Positions 8,574 to 17,804 of a stretch of DNA of 64,000 nt are shown here, piece after piece. Where the stretch lies: the NCBI GenBank assembly GCA_964529415.1, contig CAZGWD010000011.1:1-64000 (forward strand), given 5' to 3'. The translations under genes were made by a program, and so were the position numbers. The stretch comes from CAYMPH01 sp964529415 (GTDB lineage Bacteria > Spirochaetota > UBA4802 > UBA5550). Every line of letters begins with the position of its first letter. Position 1 is the first letter of the stretch. Below the pieces are notes generated by a model, which saw nothing but the letters and a program-made list of their open reading frames with translations, made no database searches and had not been told where the DNA came from.

Positions 8574-9503
8574 ATGAAATTAGAAAGCAGTCAAATTGCA
8601 ATTGATGATATTGATGTCAATTTCAGAAAATATAAAATCAGCAGAAATTTTTATTCTGAAAATCTGAATAATTCAATTAAAAAATATGGCGTAATTAATC
8701 CTGTATATCTTATAAAAAACATTTCAGGGTACAGTCCTGTTTTTGGACACAACAGAATTGAATGCGCAAAAAACTCCGGTTTAAAAACTGTTCCGGCTTA
8801 TATAGATAATTTCATTGATGAGAAGTATTTTATAAACCAGTCTGTAGTTAAAATATTCAATAATGAAATCGGGCCTGCCGGAAAAATTAAATTTCTAAAA
8901 ATTTTAATTGATGATTTGAAATATCAAAGCATGATAATAGAAAATTTCTGCAATGATTTTTCAATACCATCATATTTTTTAAAAAATGAAAATATTGAAA
9001 AATTTATGTCTTTGCCTGCAGAACTCCAGGACTATATTGATCTAAGGGACGTGCAATTTAAAATTATAGAAAAAGTTATTAAGCTCGATATCAGAATAAC
9101 AGCTGTTTTTGCTTTGTGGGCTGCCAAGACAGGAATGAAACTTAATCTATTCAAGTCAATAGCTGATATGCTGTTTGATATTCAGAAAACCGGAATAAAT
9201 GAAGATGTTCTGAATAAAATAACACCGGAAAATTTTGAAGACAGAAATACTGCAGAGAGTCTAATCCATGATAGAATATTCTCATTGAGATATCCTCAAT
9301 ATTCTGAAATGATGAAAAAATCAGATGCAGTTAAAAACTCAATGTCCGGAAATAAAATCTCGCTTGAAATTCCAAAATATTTTGAAGGCGGACTTTTTTA
9401 TATTAAAATTCCTGTAGATAAAAAAGGCGGTTATTCTGGATTTAAAAATAAGCTGGATTTGATCAAAAAGAATGATATTGATGATATACTGGATCTGCTG
9501 TAA
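8574..9503 (+). CDS. ParB-like N-terminal domain protein
   Basis: 309 residues. Residues 1-90 follow a ParB/Srx fold: IAIDDIDVNFRKYKISRN, LNNSIKKYGVINPVYLI, then YSPVFGHNRIECAKNSGL, where the GHNR-A segment matches the CTP-binding GxRRxxA box with changes. The middle and C-terminal parts are helical and could hold a diverged helix-turn-helix, but I cannot assign one. True chromosomal ParB is usually beside ParA, with parS sites nearby. Here the only ParA-like gene is the fusion at 1919, five genes upstream. It ends the cluster; the next gene is convergent 3 bp away. Confidence 0.65.
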   Translation: MKLESSQIAIDDIDVNFRKYKISRNFYSENLNNSIKKYGVINPVYLIKNISGYSPVFGHNRIECAKNSGLKTVPAYIDNFIDEKYFINQSVVKIFNNEIGPAGKIKFLKILIDDLKYQSMIIENFCNDFSIPSYFLKNENIEKFMSLPAELQDYIDLRDVQFKIIEKVIKLDIRITAVFALWAAKTGMKLNLFKSIADMLFDIQKTGINEDVLNKITPENFEDRNTAESLIHDRIFSLRYPQYSEMMKKSDAVKNSMSGNKISLEIPKYFEGGLFYIKIPVDKKGGYSGFKNKLDLIKKNDIDDILDLL

Positions 9504-9506
9504 TGT

Positions 9507-9842
9507 TTAATGTATGATTTCCTCGTCTGAAGATTTACCAGTGATTTTTTCAGCAGCAGGAAGAGCAAGTATAATGCTGTTGAAGATAAATCCTGTTACC
9601 ATGAATTTCGATAGGTCTTCATTTGTTTTAGACAGTTCGAAAAGCTGATGAGTTACATAAATGCAGTTGTCCATCAGCTCCTGGAGGAATTTATCATTCA
9701 AATCATCCTCAACTTCGTTTTCTTTGTTGGTTTTTTCAACTGCACTTTTTGACTCGCGGATAATAGCGGTTAGAAGGTTTTTAAAGAATAGATCAAAATC
9801 TTTAGTGAAATCAACCTCATAACCGTTTTTAAGTTTAATCAT
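9507..9842 (-). CDS. hypothetical protein, helical
   Basis: 111 residues, no signal peptide or recognised domain. The middle is acidic (ENEVEDDLNDK) and the C-terminal half is amphipathic to hydrophobic (FMVTGFIFNSIILALPAAEKI). Its ATG overlaps the stop of the S1-domain gene by 4 bp, so it is translationally coupled to it. Function unknown. Confidence 0.75.
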   Translation of the reverse strand: MIKLKNGYEVDFTKDFDLFFKNLLTAIIRESKSAVEKTNKENEVEDDLNDKFLQELMDNCIYVTHQLFELSKTNEDLSKFMVTGFIFNSIILALPAAEKITGKSSDEEIIH

Positions 9843-11293
9843 TTACGGTTATCCACTTTTTTTAGAATATCATCGAATTTGTTTTTAAACTGCGAACCGA
9901 GATTGGAGCTTTCGGTTGGAGTATTTTTTTCAATAAATTTTCCATAATCCGCATTTTCCTCATTTTTTGATGCAAGAAGTTCGCTTAAAATGAGACGCTG
10001 GTCTTTCTGGTTTATTTCCAGAACACCGGCTTTTATTTCCTTTCCTGCATTATAATCTCTTTGAGGATCTCCGGCAGAGTTTGCAAGTTCACTTCTCGGT
10101 ATGAAACCAAGCATCCCGTTTTGAAGACGGGCTGTAATTCCTGCCTTGGATGATGATTCAACGACAGCTGTATGAATTTTGCCCAGAAGCTCATCTGCAG
10201 GCAGTTCCCAGGGATCAGATTCGCCGGTTAAGAGTTCCAGAGAAATTTTTTTATCCTTTTCATTGACATCAAGTATTTTAATGCGTACTGATTCGCCTCT
10301 TTTTACTGCATCTTCAGGACGGCTGGTTTTTTTAAGTTTGCTCATTTTTGAAATATGAATAAATCCTTCAATGCCGGGTTCAATTTCAGCAAATGCGCCG
10401 GAATTTATAATATTAGTTATTTTTGCATTTAAGCTTGTTCCGATTGTGTATTTTGAAATATTATTCCATGGATCAGGCAGGGCCTGTTTTATGCTAAGAG
10501 TTATTTTTTTATTTTCCCAGTCTAATGTTATTACCTTTGCTGTAACTGAATCGCCTTCTTTCAATATATTCGGATCGGTATTTCTGCTCCAGGAAATTTC
10601 AGATTTAGGGATTAAAGCTTCAGCACCGTTTATATCAGCAAAAAATCCGAAATCGCGGATTGATGTTATTCTGCCCTTGATTATATCTCCCAGTTTAAGA
10701 TCTTTTTTAAGCTTTTCTTCACCAGCTGATCTTTCATTTTGAAGAAGGATTTTTCTTGAAAGAACTATATTTTTTCCGCCTTCAGTTTTTGTTACAATGA
10801 AATCAAAGGATTTTCCAACATATACAGCATTGTCAGAAGATGCTTTTAAGTCGAATTGCGAGAATGGACAGAAGGCTTTTATTCCTCCAACAGAAACATT
10901 GTATCCGCCCTTGGTCATTTCTGTGATTGTTCCGTGCACCGGTATTGCATTAAGATGGGCCATTGAAAGCAGATCATTTGATGCAGATCCTCTTCCAATA
11001 GTTCGTGTAAGAGTTATTTCACCTTTTGAAAATGAAACTACAAATGCATCGAATGAATCGCCCTGCCTGACGTTTACTTTGCCGGATTCGTCAATAAATT
11101 CAGAAGTATCAATCATTGCTTCACTCTTTCCTGAAATATCAACAAAAACCGTGTCTCCTGCAACTGATATAACTTTGCCCTTAACCCTGTCTCCGGGGTA
11201 AAAGCTGTCGCTTTTATCCGCTGACTGGTTCAGTAACTTTTCAAAATCCTCTTCATTGTCATCAAATAAATCTTTATTATTAATATTGCTCAT
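9839..11293 (-). CDS. S1 RNA-binding repeat protein (ribosomal protein S1-like)
   Basis: 484 residues with five S1 OB-fold repeats at about 31-98, 108-185, 199-275, 282-355 and 368-440. Repeat 3 (GDIIKGRITSIRDFGFFADI) and repeat 4 (GAFAEIEPGIEGFIHISKM) are the most canonical. Bacterial S1 normally has six repeats, or four in low-GC Gram-positives. This could be the cell's S1 (rpsA) or a paralogue; the window cannot decide. Expected role: binding mRNA at the 30S ribosome. Followed by a coupled small gene. Confidence 0.85.
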   Translation of the reverse strand: MSNINNKDLFDDNEEDFEKLLNQSADKSDSFYPGDRVKGKVISVAGDTVFVDISGKSEAMIDTSEFIDESGKVNVRQGDSFDAFVVSFSKGEITLTRTIGRGSASNDLLSMAHLNAIPVHGTITEMTKGGYNVSVGGIKAFCPFSQFDLKASSDNAVYVGKSFDFIVTKTEGGKNIVLSRKILLQNERSAGEEKLKKDLKLGDIIKGRITSIRDFGFFADINGAEALIPKSEISWSRNTDPNILKEGDSVTAKVITLDWENKKITLSIKQALPDPWNNISKYTIGTSLNAKITNIINSGAFAEIEPGIEGFIHISKMSKLKKTSRPEDAVKRGESVRIKILDVNEKDKKISLELLTGESDPWELPADELLGKIHTAVVESSSKAGITARLQNGMLGFIPRSELANSAGDPQRDYNAGKEIKAGVLEINQKDQRLILSELLASKNEENADYGKFIEKNTPTESSNLGSQFKNKFDDILKKVDNRK

Positions 11294-11402
11294 AAGATTT
11301 CAACCGCCGTTTTTATTTATTGTTTAATATTTTTATATAATGATAAATGCGCAAATATTTTTTTTATGACATGGAAAAAAAGAAATATTCTGAATAGCGG
11401 TT

Positions 11403-11921
11403 TCAGAGGTTAAATTTAACTGCTTTGCTGAACTCTTCTTCAGATATTTCATTTTTTATATAAGCAGAAATCAGTTTTTGGATATTATCGGGAAATGCAT
11501 TCCAGTATTTTTGCGCCCATCCATCAGGCAGTTCCTGCAATTCTCCGGGAGACATGCGGCCTGTTCCATAGGATACAAACTGATCAATCATGGTAAGAAG
11601 TAAATCCGGCGGGAGTTTTACAACTTTTCTGCCTGGAACCATATGGTTGGCTATCGCATTGAGTTCCTGAGCAGTTAAATCCGGATTATGCTGGAGAGCG
11701 ATATTAATTACAAGATCTTTGGCTGTCTGCATCAGGTTGGAGCTGGTCAGACCCATCTGGCTGTGAATCTGTTTTGCCACTTTGCCTGCAATTTTCTGGA
11801 AATCAACAGTTCCGGGAACCGGGCTTTTGTTTTTTTTATCAAGCAGGCGCTTTAGCTCGTCGATTTGGGCAGGTGTTGCATCTGCAAGAAATTGTTTTAT
11901 TATATTGTCTCGTTCGTCCAT
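11403..11921 (-). CDS. hypothetical protein, helical, cytoplasmic
   Basis: 172 residues with no signal or membrane segment. It is Leu/Lys/Gln-rich and predicted helical (FLADATPAQIDELKRLLDKK; SGELQEL-type turn GRMSPGELQELPDGWAQKYW). I recognise no family. It is transcribed towards the S1 gene with a 109-bp gap, so it may share a transcript or stand alone. Confidence 0.75.
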   Translation of the reverse strand: MDERDNIIKQFLADATPAQIDELKRLLDKKNKSPVPGTVDFQKIAGKVAKQIHSQMGLTSSNLMQTAKDLVINIALQHNPDLTAQELNAIANHMVPGRKVVKLPPDLLLTMIDQFVSYGTGRMSPGELQELPDGWAQKYWNAFPDNIQKLISAYIKNEISEEEFSKAVKFNL

Positions 11922-12045
11922 GTAATTTACTTTTTCTGATTAGTATTGAATAATTCAATTAGCTGAATCATATTAAGGTCAATTCATTTTTTATTTTGAG
12001 TTTCATGAAATTATTGGATTAATTATCTGCATATTTCTATACTAC

Positions 12046-12075
12046 TTGACATTTATACTTATTGAAAAATATTTT
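12046..12075 (+). promoter_or_regulatory. sigma70-type promoter for the polyferredoxin gene
   Basis: TTGACA at 12046-12051 and TATTTT at 12070-12075 are 18 bp apart, about 90 bp before the ATG at 12170. Confidence 0.45.
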
Positions 12076-12169
12076 TTACTGAAACTTTAAGAAAAGAATA
12101 AGCTGCAGATTTTAAAGTTTTCTTTCATTATGAAGATTTCAGAAATATTAATCAATACAGGCGGCCTTA

Positions 12170-13141
12170 ATGAAAAAATTTTATCCAATCCTGATTTCAG
12201 TATTTCTGACTGCAATAATTCTTTCACTGATCCGAATCAAGGTTGCACGTCCAATGTTACTGGCAGACAGGTTTCTTTACGGAAGCGGATTTATCGAAGT
12301 GGCTATTCTTGCAATTTATGCAGGTTTTATAACGTGGAAAATGCTTGATCCTTCTGAATCTTCTAAATGGCGGATCAGAATATGGACTTTTTTTTCAATT
12401 GTATTTTTTTCTCAATTTCTGCTCGGTATTTTTGTATCTGATATTTTCCTGATGTCTGGGAAGCTTCACGTTCCGGTTCCAATGGTAATTATGGCAGGTC
12501 CTGTTTTCAGAGGTGAGGGTTTTTTTATGCCAATACTCCTTGTATCCACAATTATTTTAGCCGGTCCAGCCTGGTGCAGTTATCTCTGTTATATTGGTTC
12601 ATGGGATGCAATAGCATCCAATTCAAAAAAAAGGCCTGTCGGCACTGTTGGAAACAGATTTTTTATAAGATCCGGGATAATAATTGTCCTGATATCAGCA
12701 GCTTTAATTTTAAGATTCTCCGGTACTGCGCCTGTTTATGCTGCTTATTTTGCAATTGCTTTCGGCATTATTGGTATTTTAATCATGATTGTTTTGTCCC
12801 GCAGAAAAGGACTAATGGTAAACTGCCTTGCATGGTGTCCGATCGGAGTTTTCACAACTATAATTGGAAGGATTTCACCTTTTAGAATCTCATTTAATGA
12901 TAACTGTTCTTCATGCGGTGTATGTACTTCAAGCTGCAGGTATGATTCCCTTCGTCCGTCTGATATCAGCAGGAAAAAACCTGATCTTACCTGCACTCTG
13001 TGCGGAGACTGTATTTCATCCTGTCGCGGGAAAAGTCTGCAATACAGATTCGGCCCTTTTATCGGGGATAAAGTAAGGATTTTTTTTATTGTGCTTGTAG
13101 TAGTTATACACAGTGTATTTCTCGGACTTGCAAGAATTTAA
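12170..13141 (+). CDS. membrane polyferredoxin, NapH/NosR-like 4Fe-4S protein
   Basis: 323 residues. Five or so membrane helices (about 7-24, 40-60, 75-95, 110-130, 165-210). The short segments WCSYLCYIGSWD and CLAWCPIGVFTT resemble the Cys-Pro motifs of the NapH/NosR/CcoG group. The C-terminal part has two clusters of ligands: CSSCGVCTSSC and CTLCGDCISSC, each for one [4Fe-4S]. A last helix follows. It probably passes electrons across or along the inner membrane; the acceptor is unknown. The stop overlaps the stop of the convergent diguanylate cyclase gene by 4 bp. Confidence 0.85.
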   Translation: MKKFYPILISVFLTAIILSLIRIKVARPMLLADRFLYGSGFIEVAILAIYAGFITWKMLDPSESSKWRIRIWTFFSIVFFSQFLLGIFVSDIFLMSGKLHVPVPMVIMAGPVFRGEGFFMPILLVSTIILAGPAWCSYLCYIGSWDAIASNSKKRPVGTVGNRFFIRSGIIIVLISAALILRFSGTAPVYAAYFAIAFGIIGILIMIVLSRRKGLMVNCLAWCPIGVFTTIIGRISPFRISFNDNCSSCGVCTSSCRYDSLRPSDISRKKPDLTCTLCGDCISSCRGKSLQYRFGPFIGDKVRIFFIVLVVVIHSVFLGLARI

Positions 13142-14394
13142 TCAGCTACAGTCACAACCTTGTTTCTGCCGCTTCTTTTTGCGCTATATAAAGCATCGTC
13201 AGCCTGTTTTAGAAGCATATCGCTGTTTTCTATATCTTTATTTTTCCCGCGCATGGAAGCCACGCCTATGCTAACAGTCATGCTTACAGTTTTTCCAGGT
13301 TCGAATTCAACTTTACGATTTTCAATAAAGGCCCTTATTTTTTCAGCAACATTTGCAGAAGATTCTTTTTCATCCGGAATAATGATCAGAAATTCCTCTC
13401 CGCCAAAGCGTCCGATAAAGTCAGATTTCCTGCAGTTGATTTTCATCCAGTCGGATAAATGACGCAGAACCTCATCCCCTGCGAGATGTCCGAATGCATC
13501 GTTTATCGGTTTAAAATAATCAATATCTATCATAACACATGATAGAGGCGTGTTGTATCGCTGTGAGCGGCTGAACTCCTCGGTGAATATTTCAAGTATT
13601 CTTCTGCGATTGAACAATCCGGTTAATTCGTCGTGTGTTGCCTGATCTTCAATTCTTTTATAAGCATCACTTAATTTAACCATTAATCTTGTCAGCATAA
13701 AATATATTATCAGTACCAGAATTGATGCAGTTGAAATACCCAGAAGAATCAGTATAATTCTCTGCTTGTCCATTGTATTCTTTACATCGTTGATATTGAA
13801 AGTTACGCTGATTCCTCCGCGTATATCTCCGATTTTATATCCCTGCTTTTCGTGGCATTGCATGCAGCTTTTTTCGACATTAAGCGGAGCCATGTATCTG
13901 AAAAATGAATTGCCGTTTATGTCAGAAGTTGCATATACTTCCTTTTCACCTTTTTCAAAACGCATCAGTGCGCCTTTCTCAAAAGTATCTGCAATATTTT
14001 TCGGATTCAGAGGCTTGGTACTTGTAATATTAAAAGTAAATAGTCCGTCTTTTTGCGCAAGTTCAGATATTTCCCTGGTCATAATAGCCGGATTCTTTAT
14101 AGTATATATTTTTCCGTCGCAGGTACGGACATCAGGATTTTCAAGATAGGGATTTGATGCCATCCCTTTGGTTTTTTCAACCAGTACCCCTCCAAAAGAC
14201 GCATTCCAGCTGCGTGTAAGTACAATCTGATTGAAATGCGACTGTGCTCTTGAGAGAATTTCCTGCTTAATAAGTTTGTCATTCTGAATTACTGTTCCAA
14301 TGAAAACCCCCATTATAAACAGAATGATAACAAGGCTTAAATTAATTATAAACCGGATCCAGATATTTGAATTTAATATTTCAATTTTTTTCAT
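13138..14394 (-). CDS. diguanylate cyclase with periplasmic Tll0287-like (DUF3365) heme sensor domain
   Basis: 418 residues. Helix 13-33, periplasmic domain about 35-200, helix 212-235, GGDEF domain 255-415. The sensor domain ends with CMQCHEKQGYKIGDIRGGIS, a CxxCH c-type heme site as in Tll0287/DUF3365 proteins. The catalytic loop is GRFGGEEFLII. An RKSD inhibitory I-site lies five residues before GGEEF, so product feedback is likely. It makes c-di-GMP from GTP, probably in response to redox state or a gas ligand. A good promoter lies 67 bp upstream. GGAG precedes the ATG. Confidence 0.9.
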   Translation of the reverse strand: MKKIEILNSNIWIRFIINLSLVIILFIMGVFIGTVIQNDKLIKQEILSRAQSHFNQIVLTRSWNASFGGVLVEKTKGMASNPYLENPDVRTCDGKIYTIKNPAIMTREISELAQKDGLFTFNITSTKPLNPKNIADTFEKGALMRFEKGEKEVYATSDINGNSFFRYMAPLNVEKSCMQCHEKQGYKIGDIRGGISVTFNINDVKNTMDKQRIILILLGISTASILVLIIYFMLTRLMVKLSDAYKRIEDQATHDELTGLFNRRRILEIFTEEFSRSQRYNTPLSCVMIDIDYFKPINDAFGHLAGDEVLRHLSDWMKINCRKSDFIGRFGGEEFLIIIPDEKESSANVAEKIRAFIENRKVEFEPGKTVSMTVSIGVASMRGKNKDIENSDMLLKQADDALYSAKRSGRNKVVTVAD

Positions 14395-14460
14395 TTATGG
14401 TTTCTCCAATTGGCATAGAATTGGTTATAAAATATTTTCAGTTATTTTTAAATATGTTTA

Positions 14461-14489
14461 CTTATATAATAGAGAAAAAATTTTGTCAA
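14461..14489 (-). promoter_or_regulatory. sigma70-type promoter for the diguanylate cyclase
   Basis: On the minus strand TTGACA (14489-14484) and TATAAG (14466-14461) are exactly 17 bp apart. The transcript would start near 14454, leaving a leader of about 60 nt before the ATG at 14394. Confidence 0.65.
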
Positions 14490-14534
14490 GGATGAAGTAG
14501 GATTTTTAGTATTAGATGTGGATTGTTTTATTAG

Positions 14535-14561
14535 CATTGAATGCTATTATAGCATTCAATG
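14535..14561. repeat. perfect 12-bp inverted repeat with 3-bp spacer
   Basis: CATTGAATGCTA, spacer TTA, TAGCATTCAATG. Neither side is followed by a T-run, so it is a poor intrinsic terminator. It lies 46 bp upstream of the -35 box of the diguanylate cyclase promoter, where an activator or repressor operator could be. Confidence 0.7.
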
Positions 14562-14704
14562 TTATCGGGTATTCTGTTTTTGAAAATATTTTAAATTTTT
14601 TTTTGGAGTAAAATTCCGGAAGTCTTTTTAAATCATTTTATTGATTTTTTGGAATCTTTTTTACTTCAAATATTAAATTTATGGATTACACTTTTTAATA
14701 TAAG

Positions 14705-16444
14705 CTATTTCCCTGAAATTTTAAACTCTGCACGCCTGTTCATGCTGCTCGCGTATCTGCTGTATGATTTATAAACTGAATATTTTGAACCTGCTCCCCT
14801 GACTTTTATTCTGCAGGGATCGATTCCCATTTTAACAAGATATCTCTGAACTGAAAGCGCCCTGTATAAGCTTATTTTTTTATTTGATTCAGGAGTTCCC
14901 CATTTATCGGAATGTCCGGTAATAGTAATCCTGATTTTTTCATCGTCTCTTAATGCTTCAACAAGTTTCTGCAGCTTAGGAATTTCATTAAGCCTGATTT
15001 TTGATGAATTAAAAGAAAAATATACCGGCTTAAAGCCATTCCCGTTTTTATTTTCTATTGGAGGCTGTATTGATTCATCTTCAGTTTTTCCTGGTTTTTC
15101 TTTCTTTATAACAATTTCTTTTTTTTCCGGTTCCGCTTTTTTTTCAGGTTCGGTTTTCTTTTCAGCTGAGCTGAACTCCGGTATTAGCTGTATTTTAATA
15201 TTATTAGCCTGGCCTTTATCAATAGGGTGGCTTTTGCGGTATGTTTCATAACCTGATTTGAAAACTTCAGTATATATCCATGAAGTTTTAGGGCCTGAGC
15301 TTAACCGGATTTTACCTTCGGAATCTGTTTTTCTTGATACAGTATCATCAGGATCAGCATCGGGGTTTTTTGAGTTTACGAAACCTATGCGTGCAGTTCC
15401 GGTAACGGATTTTCCGGTCTCGGAATTTATCAGTTCAATTACAATAGATGAGTTTGCTGCAGGTGTAATTTCAGCCTGCTTTTTATTCTCCGGTTCAACT
15501 GCTTCATCTCGTTTTTTCTGTTTTTTTACTTCATCCGGAACTTCCGCATAATAAATGTCGTATCCTCCGTAACCGCCGTTTCTGCTTGAACAGAAATAAA
15601 TCATATCTCCAAACTCTGATAAAAACATGTCATTTTCATCAGAGTTGATTTTTGATCCGAGATTTACAGCTTCACCGAATTTCCCGTCAACATATGAAAC
15701 AAAATAAAGATCCCATCCGCCGTATCCGCCTTTGCGCATTGATGAAAAATAGAATCCGGCTCTATTGTTCGATGGAACCAGTCCGAGATCAAAATTGCCT
15801 GTATTTACAGGTGCAGGAAGCTCATCAACTTCTGAATATTCTCCATTTGCAAATGAAGCCTTCATGATTTTAGCGCGTTTAATGTTTCTGTAAGGCCACC
15901 TTGAAAAATATAATGTAGATCGATCAGGACTGAGAGATGGCGAGCGTTCATTAAGAGTAGTATTGACATCGCCTTTTATTGGAACCGGCTTTGACCAGTT
16001 CCCGTCTACAAGCTGCGACATGTATATATCATATGTAACCCTTGAAGAACCGTCATCAGAAACATGAGGACGCAGGCTTTCTTTTCTGTCTGATGAGAAA
16101 AGTAGAAGGTCTCCCTCGGGAGTTATAAACGGTGTTTCGTCATTATCTTTGGAATTGATTTCATTCATGAATTCTGGATCAGTCCATTTGCCTTTTCTGA
16201 AGTATGAAATATATATGTTGTGCGAATCCTCTTTTTCTGTTTTTGAGCTGAACACCATTGTTTTCCCGTCAGCTGTCAGGGAAGGGGAAAAATCATCTCC
16301 GCTGGAATTGATTACAGAACCGAGATTCATTACCTTATCAATATTAATGGAATCTTTTGATTCTATTTTGCTTTTGATTAAAAACCCGCTGATTACAACA
16401 ATAGAAACAGCAAGAATTATAATATAATAGCGCGATTTGAGCAT
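14705..16444 (-). CDS. PD40 beta-propeller protein with C-terminal OmpA peptidoglycan-binding domain
   Basis: 579 residues from ATG 16444, which has GGA 8 bp upstream; an upstream TTG at 16513 is possible but less likely. Residues 5-25 are a signal or anchor helix. About 45-310 are PD40 repeats (SPSLTADGKTMVFSS, TPFITPEGDLLLFSS, SPSLSPDRSTLYFS, GFYFSSMRKGGYGGWDLYF). Then come a carboxypeptidase-regulatory-like domain (~325-420), a charged Pro/Glu/Lys linker and an OmpA domain (~460-579) with VYFSFNSSKIRLNE and the RALSVQRYL...RRAEF signature. It likely ties an outer-membrane or periplasmic complex to peptidoglycan. Confidence 0.87.
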   Translation of the reverse strand: MLKSRYYIIILAVSIVVISGFLIKSKIESKDSINIDKVMNLGSVINSSGDDFSPSLTADGKTMVFSSKTEKEDSHNIYISYFRKGKWTDPEFMNEINSKDNDETPFITPEGDLLLFSSDRKESLRPHVSDDGSSRVTYDIYMSQLVDGNWSKPVPIKGDVNTTLNERSPSLSPDRSTLYFSRWPYRNIKRAKIMKASFANGEYSEVDELPAPVNTGNFDLGLVPSNNRAGFYFSSMRKGGYGGWDLYFVSYVDGKFGEAVNLGSKINSDENDMFLSEFGDMIYFCSSRNGGYGGYDIYYAEVPDEVKKQKKRDEAVEPENKKQAEITPAANSSIVIELINSETGKSVTGTARIGFVNSKNPDADPDDTVSRKTDSEGKIRLSSGPKTSWIYTEVFKSGYETYRKSHPIDKGQANNIKIQLIPEFSSAEKKTEPEKKAEPEKKEIVIKKEKPGKTEDESIQPPIENKNGNGFKPVYFSFNSSKIRLNEIPKLQKLVEALRDDEKIRITITGHSDKWGTPESNKKISLYRALSVQRYLVKMGIDPCRIKVRGAGSKYSVYKSYSRYASSMNRRAEFKISGK

Positions 16445-16556
16445 AGTTATATCCAGTATTTTAATATATGTTTCTTCATATATATTATCGATTGGCCGAT
16501 GATATTTCTTCAATATTAAATATTGACACAGAAATGATTGTTTATAAATTTAAATT

Positions 16557-17804
16557 ATGCAGAAAACATTTTCAATTAAAACACTTGGTTGCAAGCTTAA
16601 CCAGTATGATTCAGCAGAAATTGCAGGCCGTTTCATAGATAATGGCTGGCTGCCGCTGCCATTCGGGGAGAAAACGGATGTTGTAATAGTAAATACCTGC
16701 GCTGTTACTGATAAAAGCGAGAAAAAATGCAGGAACTTCATAAGGCAGGCTGTAAAATCTTCAGGAAACGGGAAGATAATAGTAACAGGCTGTATGGCAG
16801 ATGCATCCATTGAAAAAACATCAGAAATTGAAGGTGTTGCAGAAATTTATTTAAATGCTGATAAGGAAAAAATTTTTAATACGGCAACCGGCAATGCAGA
16901 GACTTTAATTTCCGGAAAGCCTATGCCCTTTAATCATACAAGGGCTTTTATAAAAATACAGGACGGATGCGATGGAGAATGCGCGTATTGCATAGTACCG
17001 TCAGTGCGCGGAAAAGCCGTAAGCAGAAAATACAGTGATATTATAGATCATGCGAAAAAGCTAATTGATTCAGGCTGCCCTGAAATTGTATTAACAGGAA
17101 TAACTATAGGCGGTTACGATTATGAAGGAAAAAAAATAGCTGATCTTGCTGAAAATTTAGCCTCATTGCCCGGAAAATTCAGAATAAGAATCACTTCTAT
17201 TGAGCCGAATCATGTTGATGACAGGCTGATTGATATTTACAACATGGATAAAATTTGTAATCATATTCATCTGCCTTTGCAGTCCGGCTCGGATAAAATC
17301 CTTGAAATAATGAAGAGGCCATACAATGTTTCCAGTTATTTGAATATTGTGGAAAAAATCAGAAAAGTTCATAATGATATTGCAATTGGAACAGATATAA
17401 TGGTAGGATTTCCAGGGGAAACCGGAATCGAATTCAATGAAACTCTTGACACTTCAGGAAAGGCAGGATACTCTTACATCCATCAATTTACTTTTTCAAA
17501 AAGATCAGGAACAGCAGCTGCTGTTCTTGAAAACGGATCAGAGCTTGTTTTTTTGAATAGAAGATCATTGCTTCTCAGAAATTTTGCTGAGGAACTTGCA
17601 ATTAAATACAGGGAGAAATTTTCAGGCAGAACGCTTGAGTGCGTAATTGAAAAAGGAAACGGATCTTATGTTGCAACATCCGGAAATTATTTAAAAATCA
17701 ATCTGGAAAAATCAGATGAATCTATTATAGGAACTATTTATCCGGTGAAAATTACTGAATTAATCGGGAATAATATTATCGGGGAACTGGCGGATGTAAA
17801 ATGA
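16557..17804 (+). CDS. mtaB: tRNA (N6-threonylcarbamoyladenosine(37)-C2)-methylthiotransferase MtaB
   Basis: 415 residues, the usual MtaB length. Turns t6A37 into ms2t6A37 in ANN-decoding tRNAs. Three domains: UPF0004 (1-125) with cysteines in KTLGCKLNQYDSAE, VNTCAVT and VTGCMA; radical SAM (~130-340) with CDGECAYCIVPSVRGK giving the CxxxCxxC cluster; and a C-terminal TRAM-like domain. The LGCKLNQYD start and VPSVRG are typical of MtaB rather than MiaB or RimO. The stop overlaps the next start by 4 bp, making an operon with the M24 peptidase and EF-P. Confidence 0.93.
   Translation: MQKTFSIKTLGCKLNQYDSAEIAGRFIDNGWLPLPFGEKTDVVIVNTCAVTDKSEKKCRNFIRQAVKSSGNGKIIVTGCMADASIEKTSEIEGVAEIYLNADKEKIFNTATGNAETLISGKPMPFNHTRAFIKIQDGCDGECAYCIVPSVRGKAVSRKYSDIIDHAKKLIDSGCPEIVLTGITIGGYDYEGKKIADLAENLASLPGKFRIRITSIEPNHVDDRLIDIYNMDKICNHIHLPLQSGSDKILEIMKRPYNVSSYLNIVEKIRKVHNDIAIGTDIMVGFPGETGIEFNETLDTSGKAGYSYIHQFTFSKRSGTAAAVLENGSELVFLNRRSLLLRNFAEELAIKYREKFSGRTLECVIEKGNGSYVATSGNYLKINLEKSDESIIGTIYPVKITELIGNNIIGELADVK

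Larger units (their letters stand above)
14395..14704. other. 310-bp intergenic region with promoter and perfect palindrome
   Basis: Contains the promoter of the diguanylate cyclase gene (14461-14489) and a 12-bp perfect inverted repeat (14535-14561). No reading frame with a ribosome site was found. The rest is AT-rich and lies downstream of the PD40/OmpA gene. Confidence 0.6.

Noticed and set aside
10371..11201. Two plus-strand open frames of 123 and 134 codons opposite the S1-domain gene
   Set aside because: Antisense to clear S1 repeats, no ribosome sites and no recognisable protein; frame shadows.
12130..12348. 72-codon open frame from 12130
   Set aside because: Overlaps the start of the polyferredoxin gene in another frame and has no homology or ribosome site.
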